DNA of 7,698 nucleotides from Coriobacteriia bacterium (GTDB lineage: Bacteria; Actinomycetota; Coriobacteriia; Anaerosomatales; JAHIQC01), in NCBI GenBank assembly GCA_030653635.1, contig JAURYZ010000066.1:1-7698 (forward strand), read 5' to 3'. Under the pieces are notes generated by a model. The model saw nothing but the letters and a program-made list of their open reading frames with translations, was not told the origin of the DNA and searched no databases. Both the position numbers and the translations under genes were made by a program. Positions 7,576 to 7,698 of the stretch are shown here, one piece after another. The stretch's first letter is position 1. Every line of letters starts with the position of its first letter.

Positions 7576-7698
7576 GAAACCTCATCTCCTGCCATCCCAG
7601 CCACGGCACCCTCGGTAAGCGCGCGAAAGATGCGCTCCAAGTCCTCCTCGCCGTGGAATTCAATCTCTATCTTGCCCTTCTTGTCGTTCTGCTTCACT
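7572..7698 (-). CDS. parB: ParB chromosome-partitioning protein, C-terminal end (5' partial)
   Basis: Only the last 41 codons are in the window, in the frame starting at base 7697 on the minus strand. They read VKQNDKKGKIEIEFHGEED, then LERIFRAL and a short tail ending GMAGDEVS. The lysine-rich KGKIEIEF strand followed by an acidic EEDLERI helix is the hallmark of the chromosomal ParB/Spo0J C-terminal dimerisation domain, whose lysines also bind DNA non-specifically. Full-length ParB is a CTPase that loads at parS sites and recruits SMC; those domains and the start are outside the window. The stop TGA (7574-7572) overlaps the ATG of the YtxH gene. A tail of about 14 residues (TEGAVAGMAGDEVS) beyond the helix is not recognised. 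Confidence rests on a short but characteristic stretch; no parS site was seen in the window. Confidence 0.85.
   Translation of the reverse strand, partial: VKQNDKKGKIEIEFHGEEDLERIFRALTEGAVAGMAGDEVS

Overview
The window is GC-rich and almost completely coding. It reads as ordinary bacterial chromosome, with no mobile element, CRISPR array, tRNA or rRNA visible. Two transcription units converge. On the plus strand is the 3' 348 codons of an RlmN-type radical-SAM 23S rRNA methyltransferase (2-1048), whose start lies upstream of the window. On the minus strand, reading right to left, are the last 41 codons of a ParB chromosome-segregation protein (7572-7698), a small YtxH-type membrane protein (7276-7575), an AddB-like helicase/nuclease subunit (4355-7222) and an AddA-like helicase/nuclease subunit (1020-4358).

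The minus-strand genes look like one operon. parB/ytxH and addB/addA are each joined by a 4-nt ATGA overlap, and only 53 nt separate ytxH from addB, which starts at GTG behind a perfect AGGAGG. No promoter or terminator is evident inside the operon. The 3' ends of addA and rlmN overlap by 29 nt, so the two convergent genes share coding sequence and leave no room for a conventional intergenic terminator.

Functionally, AddA and AddB should form the heterodimeric helicase-nuclease that resects double-strand breaks for RecA-dependent recombination. AddA carries the active SF1 motor and one nuclease. AddB carries a degenerate helicase fold and a second nuclease with an Fe-S cysteine pattern. Here AddA also carries an Fe-S-like cysteine set, which is less expected. 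ParB and YtxH tie the locus to chromosome segregation and probably to an origin-proximal position, because parB genes usually sit near oriC. RlmN is an unrelated translation-fidelity enzyme.

The organism is a high-GC bacterium. The AddAB type (rather than RecBCD) and the ParB C-terminal style fit Gram-positive-type lineages, possibly a deep-branching actinobacterium such as a Coriobacteriia relative; this assignment is a low-confidence inference. I found no clear undescribed system. The best leads are a very strong 33-nt hairpin inside the start-proximal part of rlmN, the paired Fe-S-like signatures in AddA and AddB, and the coupling of parB with ytxH and addBA.
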